Assembly: GCA_003117195.1 (NCBI GenBank)
Contig: BDSI01000040.1
Location: 310,658-374,657 of the forward strand
Length of the DNA stretch: 64,000 nt
Source of the DNA: Eudorina sp. 2006-703-Eu-15
Taxonomy: Eukaryota; Chlorophyta; Chlorophyceae; Chlamydomonadales; Volvocaceae
Direction of reading: 5' to 3'
Position numbers and translations under genes: made by a program. Numbering within the stretch: the stretch's first letter is position 1; every line of letters starts with the position of its first letter. A model generated the notes under the pieces. That model saw only the letters and a program-made list of their open reading frames with translations, made no database searches and was not told where the DNA came from. Positions 14,201-25,907 of this stretch are shown here, one piece after another.

Positions 14201-16872
14201 TCCGCCTCATTGGTGGGGATGGGGATGTCTGGGTGGAGGTGCTGCAGGGGTGGAGGTGCTCGGTCCGAGTTAGCCTGTCATCCAACGAGCCAAGTCGGGT
14301 TCGGCCGCACTCCTGTGGGCTAGAGTGCCGGGGAGAAAGGGAACCAAATGCTGCTGCCCTCCCGGCTCCCCCCCCTCCTCCTCCAATTTCCTATACCCCC
14401 CTCCGCACGGCTTCCCCCACGCCGCGGGGCGCACCCACGCTCTCTCCCCCTCTCTCCCGCTCCCCTGGCGGCCCCCCCTCCTCCTCCCGACACTGCCCCA
14501 CTCTCCTCAGGACATCTTGGAGTGGGCCTACTCGCTGACCACCGCCCGCGGCTCCGCTACGGCCTGTGTGGCGGTGCTCAACGGGGACAACCTGGCGGTG
14601 TCCAATCTGGGGGACTCGGGGCTTCTCATCCTCAGGGCGGGTGAGGGAGGGGCGGAGGGGGGGGAGGGGGGGGGGGAGGGGAGGGGGGGGAGGGGAGGTG
14701 AGGGGAGGGGAGGGGAGGGAAGGGAGGGGAGGGGGGGGAGGGAGGGGAGGGGAGGGGAGGGAGGGGAGGGGAGGGGAGGGGAGGGGAGGGGAGGGGAGGG
14801 AGGGGAGGGGAGGGGAGGGGAGGGGAGGGAGGGGAGGGGAGGGGAGGGGGGGGAGGGGAGGGGAGGGGAGGGGGGGGAGGGGAGGGGAGGGGAGGGAGGG
14901 GAGGGAGGGGAGGGGAGGGAGTGACTACAGGGAGGGCAGGGAGGGGCGATCGGCTGCCTGACAATGTTGAGGGGTGGGCTGGACGAGTTTGGGTGGGGAC
15001 GGGCCCTCGCATGAATGCCCTCATGTCGCTCGAGTGAGTACGGCACCAGAGTACGGCTCGTGTGCTGTCGTGCATGTGTGTCTGTCTGTATCTCGTCCGT
15101 CGTCCTGTTGGCCCTCGCGGCGGAGCGGTGGCCCCCAGAGGTATCGGGCTGACCGCCAACCTCTCCCCCCCCAACTTCCCTCCCCTCCGCCCTCTCCCCC
15201 CCTGGTCTCAGGCGCTGTGGCTTTCCACACGCCACAGCAGCAGCACGCCTTCAACTTCCCCTACCAGATAGGATCCCCCGACTCGATGTCGGACCCGCCG
15301 CAGTCGGCGCAGCGGTTCGAGGTGGGTGGGGCTGAGGGGGGCTCTCGGCTGAGTGTCCCATGCCGCGGGTGGGTGTCGCGAAGCGGTGTGTGAGTGGGAT
15401 GGTGGGTGGGACTGTAGTGGGCGTGTGGCTGCTCGATGGGGGCCCGCGTCCGCGGTGGTTTCCACGGCAGCGCACTTCCCCGGGTAAGCGGTTGGTGGTT
15501 GGTGGTTGGTGGTTGCGGCGGCAGTTGTGAGCTCCAGTAGACCCACAGCGGCCCCTCCTCCTCCCGGCCCTCACCCAGCCACCCACCTCCAATGCCCCCC
15601 CCCTCTCTCCTCCGCTCGGCCTTCCCCACCACCACACCACAAGACCTTAGCAGCGCAGTTTGAATATGTCTACCAATCTCCTATCCCCCCCCACCCACAC
15701 CCCAACCCACCCGCACCCCCCCATCCCCCACACCCACACCCCAACCCACCCGCACCCCCCCATCCCCACACCCACACCCCAACCCACCCGCACCCCCCTA
15801 TCCCCCCGCAGGTCCGCGTGCAGCCGGGTGACCTGCTCCTGCTGGGCACCGATGGGCTGTGGGACAACTGCTTCGACGAGGAGCTGGCGTGTGTGCTGCG
15901 CTACTGCCGCGACCAGGCCATGNNNNNNNNNNNNNNNNNNNNNNNNNNNNNNNNNNNNNNNNNNNNNNNNNNNNNNNNNNNNNNNNNNNNNNNNNNNNNN
16001 NNNNNNNNNNNNNNNNNNNNNNNNNNNNNNNNNNNNNNNNNNNNNNNNNNNNNNNNNNNNNNNNNNNNNNNNNNNNNNNNNNNNNNNNNNNNNNNNNNNN
16101 NNNNNNNNNNNNNNNNNNNNNNNNNNNNNNNNNNNNNNNNNNNNNNNNNNNNNNNNNNNNNNNNNNNNNNNNNNNNNNNNNNNNNNNNNNNNNNNNNNNN
16201 NNNNNNNNNNNNNNNNNNNNNNNNNNNNNNNNNNNNNNNNNNNNNNNNNNNNNNNNNNNNNNNNNNNNNNNNNNNNNNNNNNNNNNNNNNNNNNNNNNNN
16301 NNNNNNNNNNNNNNNNNNNNNNNNNNNNNNNNNNNNNNNNNNNNNNNNNNNNNNNNNNNNNNNNNNNNNNNNNNNNNNNNNNNNNNNNNNNNNNNNNNNN
16401 NNNNNNNNNNNNNNNNNNNNNNNNNNNNNNNNNNNNNNNCTGAGCCGCGCAGCAAAGATGGGCGCCCGGCTCTGGACCGTCGGGTGGTGGTGGTGGGGGG
16501 GGGATGTTGGGTGTTGGATGCGCCCGGGGTGTGTCGAGCTGTGCACCAATGCGCGCCACCCAAACCCTAGACCCGATCCCCTGCCGTGTCGAGCCGCTAC
16601 CGCATCTCCCCCCCCCGCCCCTCCCAGCACCCCGGATATCCGGTCAACACGGTATTGGTCTATCAATGTGCTATAACCCCACCCCCTCCCTCGCAGTATA
16701 AAAACCCTATCTACCAATTTCCTATACCCACCCCACCCGCCGGTCCCATTCACTACGTGGCCCCCCCCCCTCCGCCCTGGTCCCTGGTCAGTCTGGGCTC
16801 GCCTACATGGGCGGCAAGATGGACGACATCACGGTCGTCGTCTGTTTGGTGCAGCAGCCGTCCAAGATATGA
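11276..16872 (+). CDS. PPTC7-like PP2C protein phosphatase
   Basis: The exons with clear homology are 13502-13616, 13854-14018, 14511-14640, 15212-15321, 15812-15922 (running into the N gap) and 16792-16872. The PPM metal-site motifs are all visible: [33 protein letters not shown] and [11 protein letters not shown]. The [18 protein letters not shown] segment marks the PPTC7 / plant organellar subfamily, Mn/Mg-dependent Ser/Thr phosphatases. Two upstream exons are inferred: 11276-11431, a Ser/Arg/Gln-rich, mitochondrial- or plastid-presequence-like N-terminus starting MFYRTG, and 11607-11785. Their phases fit and the junction 11785/13502 makes a Ser codon. One or more exons after [13 protein letters not shown] (around the usual PFA motif) are lost in the N gap. 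Intron 2 (11786-13501) is long and repeat-filled. An alternative start at 11207 is in frame. The phosphatase call is firm; the first two exons are moderate. Confidence 0.9.
11954..12721. repeat. Duplicated ~110 bp unit with CA microsatellites (intron 2)
   Basis: Bases 12330-12440 and 12608-12716 are about 93% identical direct copies (GACTTGAGGAGGTTGAACAG..., offset 278). CA-dinucleotide runs lie at 11954-11984 and at 12572-12600, immediately before the second copy. They lie in the long inferred intron 2 of the phosphatase gene. Confidence 0.85.
13088..13358 (+). repeat. Two copies of CA-linked dispersed repeat (TCTCGCGGCTCAGTTCTCTT)
   Basis: Copies at 13088-13133 and 13310-13358 share a core close to TCTCGCGGCTCAGTTCTCTT running into a CA microsatellite. 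The second adds CTCCTTGCTAA before the CA run. Related copies are at 20921-20943, 54792-54850 and 58650-58672. Confidence 0.75.
14019..14510 (+). mobile_element. Introner-like intron with inverted family-A ends (phosphatase)
   Basis: The donor is followed by G-rich DNA (14040-14115) and an antisense family-A element (14116-14136, TATAGGAAATTGGTAGACAT). A sense copy (14383-14396, CCAATTTCCTATAC) is followed by C-rich DNA and the acceptor at 14509-14510. The copies are complementary over about 14 bp. Mobile origin is inferred. Confidence 0.4.
14641..14920. repeat. GGGGA minisatellite, phosphatase intron
   Basis: About 280 bp of GGGGA/GGGA units begin at the 5' splice site (14641), G-rich on the sense strand. 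This is strong G-quadruplex potential in the nascent RNA. Confidence 0.95.
15681..15805. repeat. C-rich tandem repeat before an acceptor
   Basis: Units of CCCACACCCCAACCCACCCG (about 38-45 bp period, three copies) lie directly between a family-A element (15665-15684) and the acceptor of the 15812 exon. This is sense C-rich sequence at the 3' end of the intron. Confidence 0.85.
15923..16439. other. Assembly gap (Ns)
   Basis: There are 517 undetermined bases inside the phosphatase gene. The preceding exon is cut after ...CRDQAM, and the expected segment between that and [12 protein letters not shown] is missing. Confidence 1.
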
Positions 16873-19800
16873 GGAGGAGGAGGAGGAGGACGGGGGAGAG
16901 GAGGGGGGAGAGGAGGGGGAGAGGACGGGGGAGAGGAGGGGGGAGAGGGAGGGAGGGGGCCTCGGGCGGTGAGCTGAGGTGAGGTTGCGGAAGATGCGGT
17001 GGAGGCGGCAGTCGCCCGCCGGCACCTGCACCAGCACCGGCATGGGGGCAGGTCGGGCGGTATCTATGCGCCAACCTATCCCGGGATGAGGTGGCCGTGG
17101 GGGGATGTACTCCGCACAGCAGCAGCAGCCGCAGCAGCCGCCCAAGGGCCGGCCCGGCTGAGCAGGAGGAGGAGGAGGAGGAGGGCGCCGCTGATCCGCG
17201 AAGGGCGACAGTGGGGCCGCGTCTGAGCCACGTCCGGAGCTCTCGGGGCTCTAGGGTGGATGGACAGACGGAGGCCGTCCGTCGGGTCACACTGGCGGAG
17301 CGCTGCACGCACCCGCCCCTTCCCCCCTTGCGGGCCGGTCGGTGACCCGCGGGCCGGTCGGTGCATGCTCGTTCGGGGAAGGGCGCGTCCGGGCTGCCGC
17401 GCGCGACGGGCGGGCGGGCGGGCGGGCGGGCGGGCGGGCGGGGGGCGGATCGGACGCGGCCCTTCCAATCCCCGCCCCTCTTGTCGTGTGTGCGGGCGGG
17501 GGGCGGCCGGGGTCGATGGTCGAGGGAGGGAGGGAGGGGCTGTCGTACCCATCGTGTGCCGTCACATCGCCCCACACGGTACGGTAGGATGTGCACCATC
17601 ATGAGTCAGGTCGGTTGTTGTGGGGTTGTTACTGGTCCATTGCTTCGTTTGTACCGGCATTCGTGGTTCTTCTGCTCGCGCGGCCCGTCATTCGAGCCTG
17701 GTTCCGTTAAAAGTTCTGTTAACGGTTTGCGTCCATGTGTGTCGTACTCGGTTTGTTTGCTGCGACCGCGCGGTGGTCGTACAGTATATTGCCGTACTGG
17801 TATGTTTGTGCAACGTCTTCTCAGGATCGATGATGCGTCGCGTGGTGGATTGCGCCGCGGCTGTGTGTGGATGCTTGAATGACCCACGGGTCGGCCCATC
17901 GGTGCTGCAGCGCCCCTGGAGGCTTGGATACCCCTCCGGGTGCTGGGTCCCCCGCCCGGTCGGACGGATGAGGTGCAGGCCGGTAGGGGCCTTCTCACAA
18001 ACGCCTCCGAGCGGCGCGGCGGGGTGGGGCGGGGCGGGAGGGTTGCGACCCGTGGGTCGGCACTTGGTTTGAGAAAGCACCGTAGGTGTTTGGTCGTTGA
18101 CGTGTTGATTGTTTTGGTGGCGGTGGAACTCTGTAAGTGCGCCTGTGGGGTTCAAAGCTGGTGGGGGAGGGGAGGGGAGGGGTGATCAGGGGCCTTATGG
18201 GGACTGGACACCGCGACGAGGGAGGGGCGGGGGCGGGTGCGGGTGGAAGAGGAGGTGGAGGTGGATGAGGAGGTCCGGCTGGGAAGGCCTGTCCGGTGTG
18301 TGTGTGTGTGTGTGTGTGTTCAATGACCCCGGCAAGCCCCTCTCGCTGCTGTTGGGGAGCTGTGCTCGCGCTCCCCTGGCTGCCTACCACCGTTTAGTCA
18401 GTTGCGGCCGTTGCTGACGTCGTTGGTGCTGACGTCGATTGTCGCCTTCGCCAACAACTTTGGCGGGAGCGTGTCTGCGGTCCCCGGCGCCGTGCCGTGG
18501 CGTGTGCGCTGGCGACCGACGTCGGAGGCCCCGGCGCCATGGCGTGTGCGCTGACGACCGACGCTGACCCGCGATGTCGCGGGCAGGCGATCAGGTGATC
18601 AGGATTGATCCACGCCGGGGGTATGGGCAAGGCCAGGCGGGGGCAATGGGACCGTGCGGCATCGGCGGAGATGCGCCCAGGCCCCGGGGCAGCTGTTTCC
18701 CCAGGGGGTTTGACGTGTGGTTCGTTTATCCGAGTGTTTCGCGTGCCTGGATCTGGATCTGGATCTGAATCGGAATCGGAAGCTCCACTCGTTCCCCGGG
18801 GGCGGGGGAAGGCGCCGGGGGCGGGACACAACGAGGGAAGGGGGAGGGGGGACGAAGCGCGGTTGTCCCTAGGGTGTGTTTGGACTCCAATCGACAGGGA
18901 CTCATAATCTTTCGAGGGACTACAGGGGGGGTGAGAGGGAGAGAGAGAAGGAGAGGGGGAGAGGGGAGAGGGCGACTGCCGCGATCGATCGAGTGAGTGA
19001 GGCCGCCGGAGGGGTACACGCTGGGGCGGCCGGTGCCTGTGTATGGCGTGTTGAGTGCCGTAAGCCGACGGACTCGAGTGCGAGGATCCACGGGGTTCTT
19101 GTGTCTGTGCTGTACACCTGGACGACATGGCGGGTTTCGGCCTTACCAAGCTAGAGACCCCTTCCCCCCCCCCCGATATGTCTACCAATAAGCTATACCT
19201 CCACCCCCGCGGCGCCCCTGCCCCTCCTGCGGCGTGCACCCAAAGTGGGTGGTTGTCGGGACCGGCGGCTGTCGAGACCTGGGCCGTACGGGCTTGTGTA
19301 CGGCGCGCCGTACAGGGGACTCGCGTCGCGCTGCTGGCGGGGCCGTCCCTGTCGCTGTATTTTCGTTTGCTGTTGATGGCCGCGCGGGAGGGTGGGAGGG
19401 AGGGAAGGAGGGAGGGAGAGGGGCCTGCTCCCCCTGGGACAGCTTCTATGACCCCCTCCCCCGGCCCCGCGCGGGTGCAGCTCTCTGTCCCTCGCGCGGG
19501 CGAGAGGGCTCTCGTGACCTAGCCAAGCTGCGGCAGATTGCGAATCGCTCATTATCCGGTAAGGATCTGGAACCCAGATAGGGCCAAGATCTGATCTGGT
19601 CCGCTTCTTGGGGGTCGGTGGACGGCCGCCTCCCATCCCCCCCGAGGCCCTGCCCGCCTGGAAACAATCGGCCGCCCGCCCCCTCGCCCCCAAACCCGAA
19701 CCCGACCCGGCCCGCCACACGGACGTAAATCATTGAAGAAGTTAAGATCATCAGGGCGGGGGTACGGCATGCGTACGGCAATATCAGCGCTGACTCCAGG

Positions 19801-20063
19801 ATGTACTTGGCAGCGCAACGAGCGCCGGTGTCCCCCGAGGGGTGCGGACGGGTTGCTAAGGTTGTGCGGCCTCTACACAGCCCTGCCCGGACATCACCCC
19901 TCCCTCTCCGCCCAGCCCCCCCTTCTCGTCTGCCAACGGGACTATGACTGGCTGCACAAGCGCCGCGCCAACCACCCGCCTTCGATCGTCCCAGTCTAAC
20001 CAACAACCAACCAACCAACCAGGTGCAGCGCTGCTCACAAACGGCTCCGCTTGCGTGCTCACG

Positions 20064-20119
<56 letters not shown>

Positions 20120-20692
20120 GGTGGGGGGGTTCGCCACCGGTCTCACCTCCGTGTCGTACCAAGTTCACACACACCCACGGGGGTTGCGCCCGATGGCTCC
20201 CTTTCGCGCCCCGCCCCGACTGGCGCCTCTTCCCCCCCCACATCCATCCATCCACCCGCCGCCCCCCCCTAGCCCCTCCCGGCCACCCGCCCACCTCGTC
20301 CGGCCCACCCGCCTCGTAGCCGTCACCCCATTGCCCTTCTCTCACCCCCATTACCGTCCCCCTCCCTTTCCTTTACCTGCCCTGACGGTGACGGGCGAGG
20401 TGGTGGAGGTTCAAGGTGGCCTCTTCGACGCTAACCCCCTCGGTGGCTGCTGCTGCACCCCCTTCACAGCGGAGCTGCTGCGGTTGCGGCTGCGGCAGCG
20501 ACTGCATCAGAGCGTCACGCCCGCCCTCCGCTCCACTCCTCCCGCAGTGATGAACCCCTCACCCCTTCCCCGGCCCCAAATCACGCGGCAGGGTGGGGCG
20601 CAGCCGCTGCGGATGTCCGCTGTGGGGCCCCCCGGGGGGCTTCCGGCAGCTGCAGCCGCAGCCGCAGCCCAGGGCCCACACGGGGCCGCGCT
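16873..20692. other. Gene-poor intergenic region
   Basis: I find no recognisable coding exon between the phosphatase (+) and the thiazole kinase (-), whose 3' ends face each other. Contents include GGCGG-type runs (17410-17440) and a TG microsatellite (18298-18319). A ~45 bp imperfect direct repeat around CCCGGCGCC..GCGTGTGCGC lies at 18484-18575, followed by GGATCT repeats (18748-18768). A family-A element (19177-19199) and a 52 bp GT microsatellite (20066-20118) complete it. Long ORFs in it are Arg/Pro/Gly-rich shadows of these repeats. Confidence 0.55.
20066..20118. repeat. GT microsatellite
   Basis: A pure GT dinucleotide run of about 52 bp in intergenic DNA. Confidence 0.97.
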
Positions 20693-23638
20693 CTAGCTGC
20701 TGCCCGGTGGCGGCGGCGGCGGCGGCGGCACCACCACTCGGATCTTAGCGCCCGACAGCACCGCCTCCTGTGGGGGGGAAGGTAGGGGGGCGCCGAACCG
20801 GCGGCACCAGCGGGCGGAAGGGCGGAAGGGGCGGAGGGTTGCGTCAGGGTGTCGAGACGTCTGGTAAGAGCGCAGGGGGGAGGGAGGGAGGGAGGGAGGG
20901 AGGGAGGGAGCGCACTCCTCGGTTCTCGCGGCTCAGTTCGTCCTGGATACGGCCCCCCCCGCCCCCCTCCAAGCCCCCCTCGGCCCCTCCAAGCCCCCCT
21001 CAGCCCCCCCGCCACCCCCAGCCCCCCCGCCACCCCCCTCGAACCTTGTCCATGAGGTGCAGGCAGTCCAGCAGGGCCACCCTCAGGCTGCCGGGACCCG
21101 GGCGGGGGGCCAGCTTCAGGCCCTCCTCGGCCGCCAGCCTGGGGGCCGAAGCCCAACCGCAACCCGGGGAGGGAGGGAGGGAAAGGCGGAGGGGCAACAA
21201 GAGGAGGGCGGGAAAGAGAGGCGGTCGGCGACGCCGCAGAGGACGGGAGAGAGAGGGGAACCCGGAAGGCGAGGGCAGGGGAGGGGAGGCGCTCCCACGG
21301 GGTGGAGCGGACGCGCTCTAGGGGGGAACCGACATGGTAGATAAACTGCCGTACAGCCGTTAGTCGTACAGCCGTACAACCGCTACCTTCTACCCCACAG
21401 ACCCCAACCCCCGGTCTCCGGTCTGTACCCCGCCTCCCTGTAGGGCCCTACGTCGCATCCGAATCGCAATCCCGACCCCGCCCTCGGGTCCCCCCGCCCC
21501 GAAGCCCGAACCCCCCAGGGGCCCCCCCAACAACCCCCACCCAGGGACGCCCCCCCCGCCCGACTCCCGAGAGGCCCGACCCCACCCTAGGGACCCCCCC
21601 GACCCCGGAGATCCCCGACCCCACCCTAGGGACCCCCCCGACCCCGGAGATCCCCGACCCCACCCTAGGGACCCACCCGAACACCGCCAGCGCATGCGCC
21701 GTGGCCAGCAGCGTCTGCCCCCCCGGTGCCGCCGCCACGAAGGCCGCAATGAGGGCGGTGAGGGAGCAGCCCGCCGCCGTGATGAGCGTCAGCAGCGGCG
21801 TCCCGTTGTCCACCGCCACCACCGCCACTCCGTCCGTCACATAGTCCACCGCACCCGACACCGCCACCACACAGCCGTGCTTGGAGGCCAGCTGCTTGGC
21901 GGCCTGCGGGGCAGGGGGGGCAGCAGGGGCAGAGGGGTGGTGAGGTGGTGAGGGGTGAGGGGTTATTGATGTCGCAGCCGATGGACGCGGCCGTCAGCAC
22001 CGCACCAGACCGCGGCTCTGCCCCCAACACACACACACATACACACACACACACACTCTACCTAGCCCTCAATGCACGGGACACGGCGGACCGATGTGGC
22101 CATTGGCGTGGGCCGCAGACGCCCCACCCGAGGATCTCCCCCTCCTCCCCCTCCTCCCCCTCCTCCCCCTCCTCCCCCTCCTCCCCCTCCTCCCCTCCTC
22201 CCCTCCTCCCCCTCCTCCCCCTCCTCCCCTCCTCCCCCTCCTCCCCCTCCTCCCCTCCTCCCCCTCCTCCCCCTCCTCCCCCTCCTCCCCCTCCTCCCCC
22301 TCCTCCCCCTCCTCCCCCTCCTCCCCCTCCTCCCATCTCCTCCCCTCCTCCCCCTCCTCCCCCTCCTCCCCTCCTCCCCCTCCTCCCCCTCCTCCCCCTC
22401 CTCCCCCTCCTCCCCCTCCTCCCATTCCTTCCCCCTCCTCCCCTCCTCCCATTCCTTCCCCCTCCTCCCCCTCCTCCCACCCCCCACCTGGTGGTGGCCC
22501 CCCCGACCCTAATACCCACCTCCAGTGCATCCGAGGACGCTGCCGTACTGTCCACTCCCCGTACGACACTGCCCGCCGCCCCCGCCAGCGCGAGCACCTC
22601 AGACGCGTTGCCGCGCACCACGCTGGGGCGGCAGGCGAGCAGGTCCAGGCAGGAGGCGGTGCGGACGGGAGTGGCGCCGCAGCCCACCGGGTCCAGGACC
22701 CAGGGCTTGCCCAGCTCGACGGCCTGGAGGGGGGGTTACGGTTGGGTGGGTGGGTGGTTAGTTGGGTGGGTGGGTTGCCTTGTTGTGGTTGGCGGTTGGT
22801 CGTTGGTGGTTGGTCGTTGGTGATTGGTTGCGGGAACAGGGCGCAGGGTGGGTGGCTCGGGAAGCGGGCGGGGCGGGGCGTTTCATCGGGTGATGCGAGC
22901 AAGAGGACGAGCAAGAGGAGTAGGTGGGAGGTAGAGAGGTAGGGAGGGTGGGAGGTAGGGAGGGAAGGAGGGTAGGAGGGCGCACCCTATCCTGTACCCT
23001 GATCCCGGCTCCCTGATCTCCTGTCCCCTGGGCCTCCCCCTTCAACACAGACCTTCTTGGCCGCCAGTTTCTTGGCCGCCACCCAGTCGGGCGACAGAGT
23101 GCCCATGTTGACGAGCAGGGCGGAGCTGATGGCCAGGAAGGACTCCACCTCGTCCAGGGAGTGGGCCTGGGGAGGGCGGGGAGGGCGGGGAGGGAGGGGG
23201 AGTCACAGCGCAGCTGCTCAACCAGCTGTCCCATGGGTCGGCTCCTTCCTGTGACGCCTTGAAGGGAGCCGCGCGAGGATCTCGCCACAAGGGGAAAGGA
23301 AACGCCGTACACTTGAGAGAGGAAGAGGAACAACTGAGGACGGCGCAGCTGCCCCCGGGCTTTCGTGGAAGGGGGGAAGGGAGGGTGGGCGGATCGGGAA
23401 AGGGGGCCCCTAGCCAGCTGCGCAGGAGGGGGGAGGGGCCGGAGGCCTCAGCGCTGCTCACCATGGCGGGTGAGCAGCCCGCGGCGAGCAGCACGTTGGC
23501 CATGATGTCCATGGACACGAAGTTGGTGATGCAGTGCACCAGGGGCCTCCGGGCGCGGACCGCCTGCCACAGCTCCCAGCAAGACTCCGCCGTCGGCTGG
23601 AGATGGAGGGTCGCGTCCGGGTTGGCAGAGGTCGACAT
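20693..23638 (-). CDS. THIM: Hydroxyethylthiazole kinase (ThiM)
   Basis: Six exons (reading direction): 23638-23462, 23166-23053, 22723-22520, 21903-21677, 21138-21045 and 20767-20693. They join in phase to 296 aa, close to the family length. The enzyme phosphorylates 5-(2-hydroxyethyl)-4-methylthiazole with ATP, salvaging the thiazole half of thiamine (EC 2.7.1.50). Seen in order: [24 protein letters not shown], the substrate-binding start typical of ThiM (split here as [10 protein letters not shown] and [10 protein letters not shown]); [38 protein letters not shown]; and [15 protein letters not shown] with the catalytic-site Cys near residue 211. The end is [18 protein letters not shown]. 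It ends in a poly-Pro tail (VVVPPPPP...GSS) not usual for the family. The start is the last in-frame ATG before homology; an upstream in-frame ATG exists, so a targeting peptide cannot be excluded. Confidence 0.96.
21576..21692. repeat. 39 bp tandem repeat spanning a THIM 5' splice site
   Basis: Three tandem 39 bp units (GACCCCACCCTAGGGACCC plus CCCCGACCCCGGAGATCCCC on the plus strand). The unit nearest exon 4 carries the real donor (sense CGG|GTGGGT); the two others have lost the GTGGGT by one base. The start of the intron has therefore been duplicated. Confidence 0.85.
22022..22487. repeat. CTCCTCCCC minisatellite and CA run, THIM intron 3
   Basis: A CA run at 22027-22056, then about 350 bp of CTCCTCCCC units (22138-22487). 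These are G-rich on the sense strand of THIM and begin about 30 bp inside the 5' splice site. Confidence 0.95.
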
Positions 23639-24131
23639 GGTGTTCCTGGTGAAAGGGTTTGCGCGGCGGCGCGGCTGTGGAGGTGCCGGCGATGGGCTGG
23701 AAGTCGCGACGGATGATGGATGGCGAGGCGGTCGGCGGTGGCCGCAGGCGCGGCGCGTCACAGCGCAGCCAGGAGATTTAGGGTGAAGTTGAGAAAACAT
23801 GAGAATGGCGAAGGATGGGCTGGGCAAGGCGCAGGACGGACGGCAAGTGTCGGTTTGTCGGTTGGGCTGGAAAAAAGCTCCAGGAAGGTTCGATTTTCCC
23901 GAGCTTCGATTTAATCATTTGCGAGGAAATGGTGTACTGATGCTTCATGCGCGTATTGCCTTGTATAGTAAAGCGATCGCGCACATCAGAGGTGCATCGT
24001 CGACGATACGATAGCAACAGGCGTCCGTTACCGCTGCTGTCACTTGTCAATTACACTAGGATATTCCATTAACATCATTATTAAGTTTTTGCTGAAGTTA
24101 TTCCGCGACCCAATATTTGAAGGACTAGACG
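23639..24131. promoter_or_regulatory. Divergent promoter region THIM / ABA4
   Basis: This 493 bp region separates divergent start codons. It is markedly less GC-rich from 23860 to 24130 (several AT-rich stretches, e.g. TTAATCATTT and TTACACTAGG). No known element, and no thiamine riboswitch fold in the right place, was recognised by eye. Confidence 0.45.
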
Positions 24132-25907
24132 ATGGCCAGCGCTTTAGTGACTCCGCTGGGAGGAGCGCTTGGCAAGCCCGTGCATGCTAACATCGGGCTG
24201 CACGCTGGTTGGCGCTCACGGAATTTTGGTGAGATCACGCGACGCGGTCGACGTTAACTGCCCCGAAACCTGTTGCCCCGCATGGCTCACGGCCAAACCC
24301 CAGTCGCTGATGCCTCATGAGGCACTGGAGCCTGCGAGCAAACCCATGCTTCTGAAGCAAAAACCACAAGTCACCTAAGTCACCTAAGTCGCGATCCTGA
24401 TGGTCAGGACTTTGACCGGTTCCAGCGTCCATGAACCGTGACTTGCTGCGGTGCACGTCCGCGCACGTCTCGGCGGGAGGCTCTTGGACAATGACGAGGA
24501 GAATGAAAGCTTGCTGGGACCCGTTCGGCGGAAGCGTGTCGCTCGAATCGGCTTTAGGACTGCGAATCGGCTTCAGTGCTGCTGCTGCAGCTGCTGCTGC
24601 TGCTGCCGCCTATCGCGCTCCCGTGTTCCCTTCCCGCGGGCTCCCAGCCCCTTCCGGGTGCTCCCGCCCTCCTGGTGTCGAATCATCACCGTTGTGGCAC
24701 AAAGACCGGGACCCCCCCCCCCCCCCCGCGACCGGCGACTTCCCTCCCCTGCGCGTCCCTCCCCTTCATCATTATCAAGGATGCACCAGCGGACCCCGCC
24801 AGGAGCATCGGTGACAGCCGAAGCGTCCTCACCCTACACTGCATGAACGAACCTGCGCCACCAATGGCGCACCGGACAGGCTCCCTCCCCTTGTCGCGCC
24901 CGTCCCCCACTCGCTGTCATGTGCCCCCATGCCCCCACCCGCAGTGCCCTGTCGGCCCCTGACTCCCCCCACTCCCACTCCCCGGGGGGGAACCTCGGAC
25001 CCCGAGGCGGCCGCGGTGGCGGCAGCACCCGCACCCACAACAACAGCAGCACCGGGGGCGTGGCCGCGCCGCTCGGTCCGCGCCAAGGGCTGTTGCGGCG
25101 GCGCCGCCGCCGCCCTGCCCGCCTCCTCCTCCTCTTCCTCCGCGGCGGTGCTAGGTGTGTCCGCGGGGGCGCTGTTCAGCGGCAGCTCCGCCCTCATGGT
25201 GCCCGTGTACGGCCTGATGGCCTTCTTCCCCAGCGCCAAGCTGGTGAGCGGAGCTCCGGGAATCGGACTAGTGACCCGCGGGTCGGTGGGTGTGGTAGGG
25301 GTTCGGTTCGGTTCTGAACTTCTGATATGTGGAGTGGGGTTGGATGGGTCGCCGATGCCGTGGAGCCCTCATCATCGCCGACCTTGCTGACGTCATCGCG
25401 CGCCCGCTGCCGCCACCGCATCTCACCGGCCCGCCTTGCTTCCCCCAATTCCCTATACCCCCTCCTCACCTCACCCCGTCCCCGCCCCCCTCACCCGCCC
25501 CCCAGACCCGCGACCTGCTGCTCAACTCCTCGGCCCTCTATATCGGCCTCGCGCTCGCCTACGCGGCCACGCTGGCGGGCGCCTGGCAGGCGGGCCTGGG
25601 CGCGGCGCTGGCGGGCGTCGCGGCCTCCCTGCAGTCCGCCGCGGTGGCGGGCGCCGCCTGGGCGGCGGTGGACCTGAGCCCGCTGGCGGCCATGTTCACG
25701 CAGCCGCTGGTGACGCTGCTGAGCTGGCTGCACCTGCTGGTGTTGGACGCTCTGATGGCGCGGGAGGTCGCGCTGGACGGGCTGCGGACGGGGACCCCCA
25801 CGGGGCACTCGGTGCTGCTGTGCTTCTTCTTCGGACCCACGGGTCTGCTCAGCCACGCGGTCACGCGGCTGCTGCTGCGGAGGAGGGGGTCCCCGACCAG
25901 CGGCTGA
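24132..25907 (+). CDS. ABA4: ABA4-like neoxanthin-synthesis membrane protein
   Basis: Exons are 24132-24228, 24945-25243 and 25506-25907 (265 aa). The junction 24228/24945 keeps the frame through a Val codon. ABA4 is a plastid membrane protein required to convert violaxanthin to neoxanthin. The C-terminal half has the family pattern: a loop MAFFPSAKL-TRDLLLNSSAL, a membrane segment ALYIGLALAYAATLAG, PLAAMFTQPLVTLLSWLHLL, VLDALMAREVALDGL, then HSVLLCFFFGPTGLLSHAVT. Four hydrophobic segments are visible (about residues 105-130, 140-160, 190-215 and 235-255). The N-terminal ~100 residues are Ala/Pro/Ser-rich and look like a chloroplast transit peptide, with no clear homology. A Gln/Ala/Cys-codon-repeat stretch at 24440-24720 is treated as intron, but an extra exon there is possible. 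The ABA4 call is from remembered motif similarity. Confidence 0.85.
24778..24835 (+). repeat. Dispersed repeat D (core GGTGACAGCCGAAGC)
   Basis: This shares GCGGACCCCGC..GG..CATCGGTGACAGCC..C.TCCTCACC with 50934-50995 (+) and, inverted, with 26757-26820. It lies in an ABA4 intron. Confidence 0.65.

Noticed and set aside
16829..17602. 257-codon minus-strand ORF downstream of the phosphatase
   Set aside because: It is rich in Pro, Arg, Ser and Ala from GGCGG and GAGGAG repeats; no domain or splice structure supports it, though VLVQVPAGDCRLHRIF near 17040 looked briefly protein-like.
21945..22942. Plus-strand poly-Pro/Leu ORFs and minus-strand poly-Gly/Glu ORFs
   Set aside because: They are translations of the CTCCTCCCC minisatellite in THIM intron 3.
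24431..24846. Gln/Ala/Cys-repeat ORFs between ABA4 exons
   Set aside because: A CTG/GCT trinucleotide run creates open frames in all phases; the ABA4 exons join in frame without it, so it is treated as intron, with an extra exon not fully excluded.
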